A stretch of 64,000 bases of DNA from NCBI GenBank assembly GCA_036362985.1, contig JAYGXS010000004.1, positions 20,112,804 through 20,176,803 on the forward strand, written 5' to 3'. The notes beneath the pieces were generated by a model that saw nothing but the letters and a program-made list of their open reading frames with translations, was not told the origin of the DNA and ran no database searches. Within the stretch, counting starts at the first letter, position 1. Each line of letters starts with the position of its first letter. The translations under genes were made by a program, and so were the position numbers. Positions 11,340 to 22,943 of the stretch are shown one piece after another. The stretch comes from Ligula intestinalis. Taxonomy: Eukaryota > Platyhelminthes > Cestoda > Diphyllobothriidea > Diphyllobothriidae.

Positions 11340-11870
11340 TTGCTGTGGCTTCGTAAGGCGCCTTTGCGCAACTCCGAGTCCCGCGTGTCCGCAGGCATAC
11401 GTGCGCACCCAAAGCCCACGCCAATTCATGCCGGCGCACCCCTGCTCGCCCCCGCGCTCTACCGCGCAGAGGAATTCACTGATTTTTTGTCTCCGATTTC
11501 TTTCGCCGGCGAAAGGCGACCCCTGGTCGCAATCTAGGCCACGCTTGGATCAACTGCATGAAGGGAAAGGCCTGGGCCCCCCAGTCGCGTTTATCATGTG
11601 CACGCACAGCAAGGCCTGGTTGCGCGGGGGAAGCCTACACGGTCGTGAAGTCGGTAGGGGGGGGGGGGGGGGGGACAGGCATGCGAGTATTGGCGTGCAC
11701 GCATATTGGTGCGTCCGTGCTGCCAGCATGCTTGCGTACTGTGTACTGCAAGAACTCCACGCCTACGCATTTAGAGTGAGGACTCTAGACTTTTGTTATC
11801 GGGGTATCGTGTGGGCCCCAGCGAAGCCCTTCTGGTGATTAACAAGTCCTCACCACACTATCCACAGTCC
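11340..11870. other. GC-rich block with an 18-G run
   Basis: CpG-containing sequence unlike the flanks, with a homopolymer of 18 G at 11657-11674. It is probably an LTR or other mobile-element remnant, but I could not find a second copy in the window. The open frames across it look like products of GC content. Confidence 0.3.
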
Positions 11871-11874
11871 CTCA

Positions 11875-11965
11875 GCTAGGGCCTGCCAGCAACAGCAGAA
11901 GCGACCGCTTTCAGATTAAGGAAGCTGGTTTTTTCTGCACAAACAAGCCTCCTGTAAGTTGCGTG
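11875..11965 (+). pseudogene. Penelope-like element 3' coding fragment
   Basis: The plus strand reads GLPATAEATAFRLRKLVFSA followed by QTSLL. This corresponds to the last conserved block of the fuller PLE (LLATAETTAIRLRKPVLCAQ at about 36.34-36.41 kb). It opposes the antisense PLE piece at 10.2-11.2 kb, so it is a separate insertion or an inverted remnant. Confidence 0.6.
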
Positions 11966-12363
11966 CCTGGCATGACCAACAGTCGCCCACGCTCTCTCAT
12001 TGTCTTTCCCTCCTCCCCATACGACTGCCCGACCTCTTTCAGTCTGTGGGTAAGACATGGGATTTAGGATCGCCTCCATTCAGGTGGCCTTACTTTAAGT
12101 TCCAGGTGCGGTAAATATTCCCGCGTCCCAATACAAATTTTAATCTTAATCCTAGTTTAACCCAAACCCTAGTCTCCTCGTAAGTTAGTGCAGTGATATC
12201 TATATTACGGGTAGCTACTTCTTCTACACTCTTCTAGTTTTTTTATAAAATGTATGGTAGATGTGTCAAGAAAATGCTCCGTTAAGATATAAATAAACCT
12301 AATGACTTTGATTGCACGAGAACTAAAACAAATCTTTGATTCATAATTTTCGTTCCTTACAAG

Positions 12364-12478
12364 GTTTCATTGATTTACAACTGTTGTTGCTGGGTCATGA
12401 ATCGGTCAGCTTGTCCTCTCTATTGAACAATATGAGAAAAGCGCTCTATCTGGCCATCATCATTTTGGGAGATGCAAG
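12364..12478 (+). CDS. Host gene exon 10
   Basis: Acceptor TCGTTCCTTACAAG, donor GCAAG|GTACAC. With the T from exon 9 it encodes CFIDLQLLLLGHESVSLSSL and LNNMRKALYLAIIILGDA. Phase 2 out. Confidence 0.78.
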
Positions 12479-12752
12479 GTACACGAGTCTGAATATTTTG
12501 AGTTTCCCTTCTGACAAAATTCATTCAGAGCTCTTACTTCTCTGCATGGTAGAAAGCTTTAAAAGAATTTCTAAGTGATATTTTAAAAATATGCGGAACA
12601 CTTTTATTTTATTCTTAACCTTATGAATTATAATTGATTAACTAGAAGCGTGAGCATATGTGTCTGCTAAGGACTTCATGTTTGTTTGTAGGAGATTTCA
12701 CTTCCTTTATTATTTTGACTAAGAAGTCTACCTTTCTTTCAATATTCTGTAG

Positions 12753-12864
12753 GGCAAAATCGTTTGTGTGGTCCATGGTTGCCGTGTTGACCGCAATTCT
12801 TATTAAAAACCGAAACCAACCTGCTGCTTCAGCCCTGACTCTACTGACGAACAAATCTTCCGAA
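12753..12864 (+). CDS. Host gene exon 11
   Basis: Acceptor CAATATTCTGTAG at 12751-12752; the upstream AG at 12690-12691 would put a stop in frame. It encodes AKSFVWSMVAVLTAILIKNR and NQPAASALTLLTNKSSE. Donor GAA|GTATGT, phase 0. A minus-strand frame is also open here but lacks matching splice context. Confidence 0.72.
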
Positions 12865-13794
12865 GTATGTACTCCGTTCTGTGTATCATTGCCTGTTTAA
12901 ACACTTCAGAAACACTCCTTTACAGGCGTCGGTGAAATATGTCCTTATTGAGTTCCTTTAACTTGTGACAGGAAACTAATCCCATGAATTGGGCCTCCAA
13001 ATTAAGATCACTCACATTTGAGTTTACCAAATAATAACTGGCTGTTATTCAACCATTTTAATGGATAAAGCCCACTCGTATAAAAAAACATAATTAGTTC
13101 CTGCGTAGGCCCCATCAAGGGCAGAAAAACTGTTCATACACGGAAGGTCAACATGGGCAGTTATGGTGGGTATGTCAGCCTTAATAATTTGAAGGCAATT
13201 AACGTTTGGTCATGCGAAGGGAAAGCTCTTATGACAGTGGAGAAGAATTTATTCATATGTTCAGGGGGAGAACACACATAATTCCGTCTTACTTTGGGAT
13301 TTCAATCCGAAATCCGGTAAAAGTTAAATTTAGGACCCCGACCTACGAGTCAAAATCCCACCTCTGTGTAATATGCGACCGGTAGTAATAAATATTGTAC
13401 AGTTTATGCCTAATAGAGGAAAGAAAATATCAATAAAAATGTACAGCATATTAAGTTTAAAAAAAGGAAATAATTATTGAAAGAAGGTAATGTTTAACAA
13501 CTTAAAAGCGCACCATACAAAGAATGTGCGACTACACAAATATCAAAAACTTTTTAGATTTGCGGCAAAATGCAAAGAACTACGACTTTCCTAGATTAAA
13601 GCAATCTGAAACGAAAAAAATTTATAATAAATCTAAAACTAAACTACAGACTTACCTAAAACTGTAGCATCACATAGCTGCAAAATAGGACAGCCGGGTC
13701 ATGCGAATCAAGGACCGGTTAGATACCAGCGAGCCGTTGGCCGTAGTGTATCGCATACCATATCTAAACTGCCTCTGAATTTACACAAGGTAGG

Positions 13795-14075
13795 CAGGAC
13801 ATATGCTTGGTTCGCGCATACGCGACCATAAGCCGGTGGTACGACGGGATGACGCATTATCGCAAGTGGCTGCCCACACCTACGAGACCGTTTACGAGTT
13901 TAATTTCGCAGTTTCAAGGGTAATCGCGCACGCCGGCAACAAGAGAGGCCCCGAATTTATTCAAGCCTGGGCCTCGGATGAGAACTCAGTCAATCGATTT
14001 ATCGATCTGGCGCCGGTTTTCATCAGCCTGCGCAGGCATCTCCGGACTGGTGGCACTGGTGTTTGACTGCCCCCC
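13795..14075 (+). pseudogene. Penelope-like element GIY-YIG and C-terminal fragment (LRRHLRTG clade)
   Basis: Encodes MLGSRIRDHKPVVRRDDALS, QVAAHTYETVYEFNF, ENSVNRFIDLAP and LRRHLRTG. The same order occurs antisense at 42840-43115. HTYETG-H and SVNRFID-type blocks mark the C-terminal half of a PLE GIY-YIG domain. It is followed by a pyrimidine-rich tract and a hammerhead-like box, as in the other PLE termini here. The RT part is missing. Confidence 0.7.
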
Positions 14076-14157
14076 CTCTCCTCCCTCCCCTCCATAACGT
14101 TTGATTGGCCACTGCTTCCCGTAACTGCTGCTTGTCCTTCGTTGAAGCCTTTTATAG

Positions 14158-14190
14158 CTGACGGCGGGCTCCAAAAATTGCCCGAAAGCT
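14158..14190 (+). ncRNA. Hammerhead-ribozyme-like motif in a PLE terminal repeat
   Basis: CTGACGG, then GGGC (14166-14169) paired with GCCC (14180-14183), then GAAA (14184-14187). The hammerhead core is CUGANGA-stem II-GAAA, so only the last base of the first block differs. It follows a PLE coding tail, a C/T-rich tract and TTTTATAG, as the motif in the fuller element does. It is probably inactive because of the A-to-G change. Confidence 0.45.
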
Positions 14191-14345
14191 CACACAAGTA
14201 AAACTATGATTCCTGTGATCGAAACGCCTTCTACTTCTCTGTCTACTCTTCTGCCAGCGTACTTTGTACATATGCAAGTTTTTCCTCATCGATCCACCAG
14301 ATCAATATCAAGTCGTATTTTGCGTCTGAATTCTACCTTTTACAG

Positions 14346-14580
14346 ACACTGTCGGAGGCCGCGACCATCGGCCGACCTGCCTCAGAGGGGAACAGCGAGA
14401 CGAATGTACTTTCACGACTCCTGTGGACTAGCATGCAGCGTTGCTGTACACTTGCGCAACGGCCAACAACCACACCAAGTACCGCTTCAAAGGACACTGC
14501 TTTACCCAATTTGCCGATGCACTTGGCCTATGACCTTATCGCCCCAAAGGTGCTGGGAGCTCTTAAGCAAAGTTATAAGA
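14346..14580 (+). CDS. Host gene exon 12
   Basis: Acceptor CTACCTTTTACAG, donor TATAAGA|GTAAGA. In phase 0 it encodes TLSEAATIGRPASEGNSETN, a polar serine/threonine linker, then MHLAYDLIAPKVLGALKQSY. Phase 1 out fits exon 13 exactly; leaving it out breaks the frame between exons 11 and 13. Confidence 0.78.
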
Positions 14581-15302
14581 GTAAGATGCACCGTATTTTG
14601 CATCGCTTATTTCAGAACTGCTTTTTGATTGATGCAAAGATGGCATCGGGGAGGGGGAACTGGCAGTTTTGATGCTGGCTAGCATTTTCACAGAGTATGT
14701 ACCTCTTTTGGCGTCGATTGTTTTTTGTGTTAGCGTAGACTATTGCGCCCTGACGCAGTAATTTCGTCTTAATCATGATTGAAGTTTCGTCTAACCACTC
14801 CTCACCCTTCAGCTGTATCTTTCTGTTTGAAAAACACCAAGTCATTTCACCGCCTTCATGACTTGATTAATACTTTTAAGGACTACAAAGTGCAAATTAT
14901 TTGGGTTGTGGAGGAGTGCTCTCATCTATTTGAAGTTTTATGTAGAATAATTATCATTTTCTGTAAGCCCCATGGCTGTCTCATCACATATCTGTAAAAT
15001 AGGGCGACTTTTCTCTTCCAGAATATTTTATTGACGCATAAAACGACTATGGAACCACATTTATACCTTCACTGTATTTGAGAGAAAGCGCTGAAGTTTA
15101 TACTTCATGTCTTTTCCTTATACCGAAAAGATTAAATCTCTAACATAGTTGAGGTTGGCATTCGCCCTAAATGACATTCTTGGGAGCCATATCGGGAATT
15201 TTGTGGGTCGTATAGTCAGTTTAGACGAACCTCGGTGGCGGAGGGATTTTAGCTTGCGGCTTCTAACTTTTGAGAGCTACAATTATTGTGGCTTAACGAA
15301 GA

Positions 15303-15873
15303 TGCCTAGTGTTATAAGGACGAGTTCAGCGTCGATGGTGTTATAATGATGACATCTGACGTGTGTTATCGTCAAATTACACCCTGTGGAAATCCCCAAG
15401 GAAGAACATAATAAGAAGGGGATAGTTATGTAATCCACCCGGAGGAGGGTTTATTGTGAGTTGTCTCGGGTGGCTGTTGCCGCTGGTTGATCCCCAGCGT
15501 GCTCTTTGTTCCGCTTCGTGGGCAAGCATAGGCATTGGGAGCGGACTACTGTGTCCTCAAAGTCCGTGTGTGATGCAATTTTCCTTTTGTCAGAGGAGAC
15601 AGTGTCTAATAAGAGTGTCATGTGCGCATTCGCCTGTAGCCTGATTGGCGAATTGGGATAATGTCACGCGACCAGTCGGCCCGCGGGGAACTGTGACCAT
15701 TTATGCCTTGCGGAGGCTCGTGTGCGTGCGTGCGTGCGCTCTAAGGTCATTGTGTGTGGACAGTCATCGCCTGTATGCGGTCAGAGCTAACAAACAAAAA
15801 CATTTGGCTAGGCTCGACGCCTTAGGAAAGCCTCCGAATGTTGCCAGCACTTGGTCCGGCCAATATCCTAGCA
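15303..15873 (+). mobile_element. Diverged solo LTR, same family as 36750-37323
   Basis: Shares GACATCTGACGTGTGTTATC, AAATCCCCAAGGAAGAA, ATAAGAAGG, a TTTATTGTG box, and near its end GCTCGACGCCTTAGGAAAGC with the block at 36.75 kb. It starts near TGCC and ends CTAGCA. No clear target duplication remains. It is an older copy of an LTR family with about 570-bp LTRs. Confidence 0.6.
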
Positions 15874-16726
15874 CGTATAACATAAAAGACCAGGAAAAAC
15901 TATTTCAGTTCGCTGGTACAATTACGCTGGCTCTTCAGGGGACATTATTTTCTACCGTCAATCGTATACGGGACTTCAGCCCTATTAAATAGGATTTCCG
16001 TGGTTACTCATGAAAGGTGTTTGCAACGCGACTTATTTGTCACACCATCTAGGCATTTAAAGGCTGACAGTGGAAATGGAAATTATTAGGCTTCGATTAT
16101 CGGATGGTAGCAGTTGTTTCCCATCGTTCGTATATTTTCCTGGATTTTAACATTTTAAAGAAACTTGTATGTGGGAGGATACATTACACCGGAGATTCTG
16201 TATTCCATGGAAATTTGGATACAGATTGTAGCGTTTGATTTTAATGCCTTCAAATATTTACCACTAACCATATACAGTATCAACAATTCATCGGCTGTCG
16301 TTAGATGTTGGGAATCTCGCCATGACAATATGCTTGAGTTTTCAACAGATCAAGAAGATTAATATTGAAAACTACCCAGTTTCAGCGCTGGTGGCTGAAA
16401 ATTGTCCAAGAAAAACTTATTTTTCTAGGCAAAATTAAGATAGGTTGAACGTTTTGAGTAATCATGATGGGATATCTATGGAACACCAACGTTGGCGTAA
16501 GTAGCTTTCCTTAAGTTTAACCGATGCATTCTAAACGAGAGCTTCCTTATCTGGATTCGATCAGTTATGCTATGAGCAAACACCTTCAGTAATATTTATT
16601 GGAATGCAAGCTATTGAGAAACGAATTTCCTTCGTAGTTGGCCTGAAATCAGCACACAGAAAGCATGAAAAAATACTTTGACGGAAGTTGCCTCTAAGCT
16701 GGTCGGAATTTTACACTGCATTACAG
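15874..16726. other. Remainder of intron 12
   Basis: AT-rich sequence. Nothing further that I can support. Confidence 0.5.
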
Positions 16727-17011
16727 GTTTTTATGAATACAAGTTCGCTGAAAAATATACAGCCATCTCCGAGGACCCCTCAGAACACTGCGAGTTGCTG
16801 CTTTCAATTATGACGGGACTCTCCACCGCATCTGCGGCTGACTCCGAGGCACCTTCTTCGACATCCGACGAGGAACCTCTGCTAAAACGGCATTTCGGTG
16901 GTAAAGACAAAATTGCACTGCTAGCGCCTACCATGACTACTTTGGAGGACTATCGAGAAAAGCTGACTTCACTGTACTCGTCTAGATCACTGCACCAGAA
17001 CCTATCTGAGG
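16727..17011 (+). CDS. Host gene exon 13
   Basis: Acceptor CACTGCATTACAG, donor GAGG|GTCAGT. It encodes FYEYKFAEKYTAISEDPSEH, an acidic serine-rich patch (ASAADSEAPSSTSDEEPLLK) and ALLAPTMTTLEDYREKLTSL. The acidic patch is likely a disordered linker. Phase 1 out. Confidence 0.85.
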
Positions 17012-18110
17012 GTCAGTCTATGATTCATTTCCTACCTATAGTGTCATTTACGGCCCGGTGACGGGCAGATACTTTGCCTCATCTAATTTCTTAGTTTCTC
17101 TAAGTCATACTTACTCATATCATTTGGATAGGTTTAATTTCACTGCATTATTCAGTCGGTTGATTTCCCTTCACCATTCGGGTCATCCTTCAGTTTCCAG
17201 TAATGTTTAGGTTTACAGCTAGAGGTGTATACGTCCAAGGCTAGGATTTGAACTAGGGTTTAGAGTCACTTATGAAGAGATTAAAGGTTTTTACTACAGT
17301 CGGAAGCGAAAATTGTCAAATTTATTCAGATCTTCAATGATGACGACTGTTGAATTCATGATAATGGACTGGGGTCAGATCTTTTGGAATATCAAATCAA
17401 CGTCCGTTTCGTTCCGTTTGTACCTCCAATAAACGCAAAAACACACTGGGTTGGTGGCGCTGTCTGGTGTGAAGCGTCATTTGGCAGCCTCCCAATTCAT
17501 TGTAAACCGTCTCAAGCTCGGGTGTACCAGAAGAGGTACGTGTGGACGGAGCCAAGGACCAAACTTCCCTCTCAGCTAGAGATGTTGCCTTAAAACGCGT
17601 GAAAGTTTGTTTTTGGCGTGACCATGTTGGATAACAGTGCTGGTAAGGCGATGTGCGGCATTGTTTTAGCCGGCGGCGTCCCATCGCAAGTTTTCATGGA
17701 AGCCCGTGTGGCCTAGCAAGCCCACATATCTCTATGGAACACGATATAAAATGTATGTTTTTTCAGCTTCTTTCCTATGCCTTTGATAGTATATTGGTGT
17801 TAATATAAAGATTAACTGAGCATGACGTAGGTGCTTGGTGTACGATCATCCATATTTTTAAGTTTGCTGTCTGCATCCAAACACAACTTGACTGTGAAAA
17901 TGTGATGCGGTTCTACTAGATAAAGCCGATGCTTTCATTATTGTAACCCAGTTTCTTATTTGCTTTCAATGAGCGTGTTAGGCTTATGTTATGATTGATG
18001 TTTATAACTAGGACTTAGGGGCAATGTTATGTGGCTTGAAACTTTGGATTAAGGTCAAGGCCTCGAGTTTAGGCAATTGGTTTATATTTTCGAAAATCCC
18101 CATTTAAAAA
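17012..18110. other. First part of intron 13
   Basis: AT-rich, with open but unrecognised frames on both strands at 17384-17684. They lack known motifs and I do not call them. Confidence 0.45.
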
Positions 18111-18119
18111 TCCAGAAGA

Positions 18120-18360
18120 TGAATTTGCCAACATACGTTTGTTTTCGATAATTACCATCAGGCCTTTACATTTATATGGCCGACTACCAGTCTCCCCATC
18201 CTAACGCTGGTCATATTTTGACCCGGATCCCCCATTTCCCCTCCCCCGACAACCGTTCTATTTTTTCTACCAACTCGCATATTTTATTTACTCAATTACC
18301 ATATAAATCTAAAAGTCTGATGATAATTCTCGTAAAAAAACGTATGTTCGCCAATTCATC
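18120..18360 (+). mobile_element. Solo, decayed Penelope-type terminal repeat with inverted arms
   Basis: The left arm (about 18120-18180) is the reverse complement, with changes, of the right arm (about 18290-18360). Between them lies C-rich sequence (CCCATTTCCCCTCCCCCGAC). The layout, and phrases such as CATATAAATCTAAAAGTCTG with ACGTATGTTCGCCAA, match the inverted-arm plus repeat unit at 33654-34013 of the fuller PLE. No coding part is present. Confidence 0.6.
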
Positions 18361-19601
18361 TGCTGGAATTGGTTTATACTTGCAGATATATATTGTTTAC
18401 CATTCTCTGGTGATCATCTTCGGTTTTCTTGTTTTCAGGCCATTCAAAGTCTGCCGACACACCTCGTTATTCTTTTTTGCCCCTTTTATTACGCGCTGGA
18501 ATATATAAACGAGAAATTTATGGACTACATTGTGACATTTACTACCTTTTTCCCGGGTCCTTGATTTACCGTCGACTTTCAGTCAGTATATTTGGAATAA
18601 ATGACCGAGGCCCTTAAGAACTCCATTGAAATGGTACAGGAATGCATAAGCTTTTGAAAAATATGCAAACATTGTAACAGATCGCTTTTGTTGTGCAAAA
18701 GTGCACAGAAATAATATGGAACAATGAATTGTTGAAGAGGTGAGACGTTTGCGGAAACGTTTGCCTCAAGCGTTAATGCCTTTTTTACAGCAAGCCTTAA
18801 TTGAGGTGTTTTTTCACGGGAATTACATTTGAGGTTCGCACCGAAACCTGTGTTTATAACTGTTCAGTGAAGATGTCCATTTAATGGAAATATTTCTCAC
18901 AACATTTGTAGAAGTAGCGAGCAATGACATTAAGAGTTCACTCATTTCAATTTCTGGTCTGGTTTTCAATAAGTTTCGGAACATGCTAAACAAAGAAAAC
19001 GAAAAGTGCTTAACCTGCGAAGCCCGGCACCATGAGATAGGTGGAAATCATTTGATTATGTAGTGGAAAGCCATATACCCAGGTTTAAAGGTTACGATGT
19101 CTCTTTTGAAAGTATCATTATCGGATTCCTGCACTTATCGCACAATTTGAACTGTTCAGCTCCAAATAGTCCACGACTTTGGGACCAAAGGTATGTGATT
19201 TCGTCCCACAATGTGAACATTCATCATGATTATTGACCTTCCTTCTCGGATATCCAACAACCTACAATAATACAAAGTTTTTGGCACTACTGGTTGATCG
19301 GTGTTTGACGCATTCTTGAGTTTCTTGTCAGTACCTTTGTTAGTGTTTAACGCACGTCAGCGGTCATCTTCCTAGAACCCCTTTGAAATGAGCGCGTTCA
19401 TCCATCCTCTTCTTAAAATACTGATTTAAACAAAAATTAAAATACGCCTGAGATGAAGTTCACCATCCAGCCCCCAACATGGAATTGTCATTTTAGTTTG
19501 TCTCTAGCCAGGTGCCTGACAGTTGCAATTATATAACTTGCACTACAACAAACTCAGGTTGTTTTGAGTATAATGGTAGACCTCCTCTTGCCTTCCTGTA
19601 G
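18361..19601. other. Remainder of intron 13
   Basis: AT-rich sequence with no supportable feature until the polypyrimidine acceptor CCTCCTCTTGCCTTCCTGTAG. Confidence 0.5.
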
Positions 19602-20070
19602 GCGAAGACGAAAATGACGATGGAATTTCCACTGATCTTGAGGCTGACCAACAGTTGCTGTTGGAACCGCAATTGACACCGCTCTATCGTCCTGATGCGG
19701 TTTACTGGGGTCAAAAGGCACTCACTCTGCACCAGCTCATGGTAGCCGGCCCTGGCAATTCGCAACAGAATGTGGAGAATTTAACTCTGGAGTATAGTGC
19801 CCTAGAGCAGTTTGAAGCACTCTTGACTGACAGCACAACGGAATACGAGGACGAGTATGCTGCATGGCTGCAACATCTGGAACCGATCACACCAGCGTCC
19901 TACGAGAACAAAAGGATTAAGCGTTTGACTCAGGTGGTCCGGTCTGGGGCTGGTGTCACAGCCAAATACACTCAGAACGAGTTACTGTTTCTCTCCACGG
20001 ACGTGAAAGACTTGCGTGGCAATGTGGCCTGCCTAGTGTTTATGACCAAAGGGGCTACCAGCATTGCCAG
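19602..20070 (+). CDS. Host gene exon 14 (largest)
   Basis: 469-nt exon. It begins GEDENDDGISTDLEADQQLL, an acidic start, and continues YRPDAVYWGQKALTLHQLMV, TTEYEDEYAAWLQHLEPITP and NELLFLSTDVKDLRGNVACL. Acceptor CTTCCTGTAG, donor GCCAG|GTAAGG, phase 2 out. This is the strongest single coding signal of the gene: long, open, with good sites at both ends. Family not recognised. Confidence 0.88.
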
Positions 20071-20529
20071 GTAAGGAATGTATAAAATCTCCGCAAAATT
20101 CGATGAGTACTTATATTATCTAAGTTATATAAATGTCCCGTTTTTGCTGCAACAAACTTAAATCGAAAGCGAATTCATTCGTGGGCACATCTCATCGAAT
20201 ATGCAACTTCTATATTTCGAAAATCTGCAGATTAAATGTCACTTCTAGCCATCGGAATAAAGCAACAACTTATCATCATGGGATGTGGGATGATATTTGT
20301 AAGATAAGTTGGATTCAAACAAACAAATATGTCGAAGATTAAAAAAGAGCTTTGTATAACAAGTGAACTCTTGAAAAGAGTTTAAATTAGTAGATAGGCG
20401 TACACCGATCAGATACGGGGCACACCCGCCCTGGTATTTGATGTCCTTATGTGGCTCGTGCTCCCACGAACCTTGCCACATGGCTAATTGTAAAGTTACT
20501 TTCTAATTTTCAATAACATTTTTTGTTAT

Positions 20530-20715
20530 TTATAGGACATATTACCGTAAGATAGAGAATCCAGAATGGCTATTTCTGCCTCATTAGGCGCCGTCAGCTG
20601 GATATACTCTTTTGAAATGTAGCAGCGGAAATTGCTGCCACTCTCGACTTTCGAACCCGCGTATTTTCGGTCAGATGTCCTCACGTCTGCGTACTTTACC
20701 TAGCTCGAAGATAAG
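20530..20715 (-). repeat. SINE-like repeat with tRNA-like minus strand
   Basis: The plus strand phrase AATGGCTATTTCTGCCTCATT is a variant of the phrase at 5578. The minus strand from 20712 reads GAGCTAGGTAAAG, and further down CGCGGGTTCGAAAGTC, which is a good B-box. Probably a tRNA-derived SINE copy. Confidence 0.5.
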
Positions 20716-21589
20716 GTCAAAAAACTCCAAAGTTTGACCGGTTTTTGACTTCCCCGCTAAAAATGAAAGAAATCCATTTTTCTGTGTATACCGGGACAGT
20801 ATTCAGTGTATTTGTTTGCGCAAAGGTCCCATTCTCAGATTACAATGCACGACGGAGTAGCAGAATATATACTATGAGTTCGCGAAAACTGAGATTCTTC
20901 TGCCTGTTCCGTTTCCAGCTTCCACATTAGTTCATCAGGCACTCTAGAAAGATATTTTTGGACTTCTTTTGCACATGGCTTTACAGAGAAAGGTGACGAC
21001 ATTTCTTGGGTTTTTACATATATGTTCGTTCGTGGTCCTTATTTTTGGTGTAGTAAAACGAATAACAACCTCATAAGTGTAGTTCTTAATTTTATAGCAG
21101 AAAACGTAGCGGCTTTGGAACGCAGAATATGTTTAGCTGAATTCACTCCTCATTTTCCGAAAACAAGGCCATACTTGCATTTGTTAGATTTGCATGAATT
21201 TAACGTTCTCTGAAAATATATATTAAAAATGGTTCTGGCTTAGACTAATGCTCTTTCACAGAAAAAAACTCATAAAGAAGTAGTTTTATTCCACAGCATT
21301 TAATAGCGTAGGAACTTCCTTGGAAATCGCTGGTTCACCAGCTGAGGCTTTAAACCACAACCTCTTGGTAGGAAGTCCTACGAACTAACTCATGTGCTCA
21401 GTGGCTTACCGGTTTTCGTTCGGGAATATTAACATTGGTGGATTGGTGCGCACCGATCGCGTACGGGGCTCATTCGTCCCATTTTCGCTTGGCATCACCA
21501 GCTTTTGTTAGACGGACAGCAATGGTTGTCTGAATAATCCATAATTTAGAGAAAATAGTTATTGTGCCTGCTGGTGTTTTCATTCCTAT
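20716..21589. other. Intron 14 sequence without clear features
   Basis: AT-rich. Nothing supportable seen. Confidence 0.45.
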
Positions 21590-22400
21590 CCTGCCAGCAC
21601 ACGCCCAAAACTGGGCGGGGCTGACGACGGGGTCCGGGTGTATCCAGATTTGATAGTTAAGGCGTATGTATTATACCGCAACCCGAAATTTCCAGATGGT
21701 TGTAGACGGACTGAAAAGGCAATCTAACTCATTTTTGACTGTTTTTGAACTTATTGTTACGGGGCGGCGTAAGCGCACGCTGCCTGAACGACATTCTCAC
21801 GCCAAGCGTCCGTCCTGCTCACACCCAACGTACGGCACGTTGGCGCGGCGGCGCAGGACTATAACGTAGCTGCCACATTAGCAAGCGCTCCACCCACTCA
21901 AGTGCATTGTCTGACGTTTCGCACAGACAAGCACGTCAACTCCCATGGCACACCAGCCAATGAATTCATGCCTTCCTTGTGACTACGATCGAATTTGCCC
22001 AACCTTGTGCATACGCATTCGCTTGCTCTTAAGTATGCTGTACTAGGTCTGCACTAAGACTTCTGCTTTCTACACACTTCGTGTTCTGTTCTTCCTTCGG
22101 GCTCACACGAGGTGTTAGTCAGACGGGAATATCGCAGCCTTTTGGCCACCGTTATAACACTTATAGTGCGTTGCTATGTGATATCTACTATTAGTTTTAT
22201 GGAGAATTTGATGATATGCATACCCTCCCAGGCCTTTCGACGGGAAGACCCGGGAGTGACGAGGGGGTGAGGACGGGGATATGCGGGTTGATAACTTCGT
22301 CCTTACTTCCGTGGAAACACCGTCGTCACTCCCTATCTCCCCGGAATGTTGACGAGGGGATCCGGGGATTTAGCTGGTAGGGTCATGATACTTGCCCAGT
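21590..22400 (+). repeat. Interspersed repeat split by an LTR insertion; second copy at 40.3-40.64 kb
   Basis: The two halves flank the LTR at 21755-22159. The left half shares GTAGACG-ACT-AAAGGCAATC and the right half shares GAGGACGGGGATATGCGGGTT with 40300-40640, where the halves are contiguous. The uninterrupted copy therefore acts as an empty site. The right half has GC-rich GACGGGGAGACCC-type words that suggest a mobile-element terminus. Confidence 0.6.
21755..22159 (+). mobile_element. Solo LTR with perfect 5-bp target duplication
   Basis: 405 bp starting TGTTACGGGG and ending GTTATAACA, flanked on both sides by CTTAT (21750-21754 and 22160-22164). It shares AGACTTCT, a TGTTCT box and GCGATATCGCAGC-type phrases with the LTR at 25792-26137. 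Short terminal TGTTA/TAACA inverted repeats and a 5-bp duplication are typical of LTR retrotransposons after LTR-LTR recombination. Confidence 0.85.
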
Positions 22401-22943
22401 CTGCTCTAAACCCTTCTGAAGACTCCATCGATGCTAGTTAGCACAGGCATACTACGGTGACCCCATTGGCTGCTGATACACTTTCCTCGGCGTTAGAGAT
22501 GTGTTTTCCAATACATCAATTGCTTATACGGAAACCAGTCTATTTTAGTAAGAAAACTGAAATACAGCTAAGTTACTTACCTGAATTTAAGTGGAGTTCT
22601 TTCCCCCGATTGTTCATTTCGGAAGATTCTGTATATAAATATATTGACTTGTTCTAACAATTAGTTTATCTAAGGTTTGTTATTAGTGGCCTGACTATCT
22701 TTAGAATAGTATTTTCTAGCAAAATCAGCAACAGATGAAGAAGGTAAAGTTGTACATGTAATTAGGAATGCTCATCAATTTCTTTCCGATCTCAGTTGTT
22801 CCCCTTTTACTGAAATCGAAAGAAATACATTACATGTGTTTGGATCCGCTTGACATGAATATTTTAAAGTAATCAATCTTAAGAATCCTATCGTTGTTCG
22901 GTGCAAAACCTACGGTTGATATCTGCCCTTATAATCTTTGCAG

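Noticed and set aside
11401..11838. A 145-codon plus-strand frame in GC-rich DNA
   Set aside because: It includes an 18-G homopolymer and low-complexity codons; stop codons are rare only because of high GC content.
12642..12854. Minus-strand frame overlapping host exon 11
   Set aside because: The plus-strand exon fits phase and sites on both sides; the minus frame has none.
17397..17684. Open frames on both strands of about 70-95 codons
   Set aside because: No motif, no splice pairing and no second copy in the window; both strands are open, so this is most likely chance.
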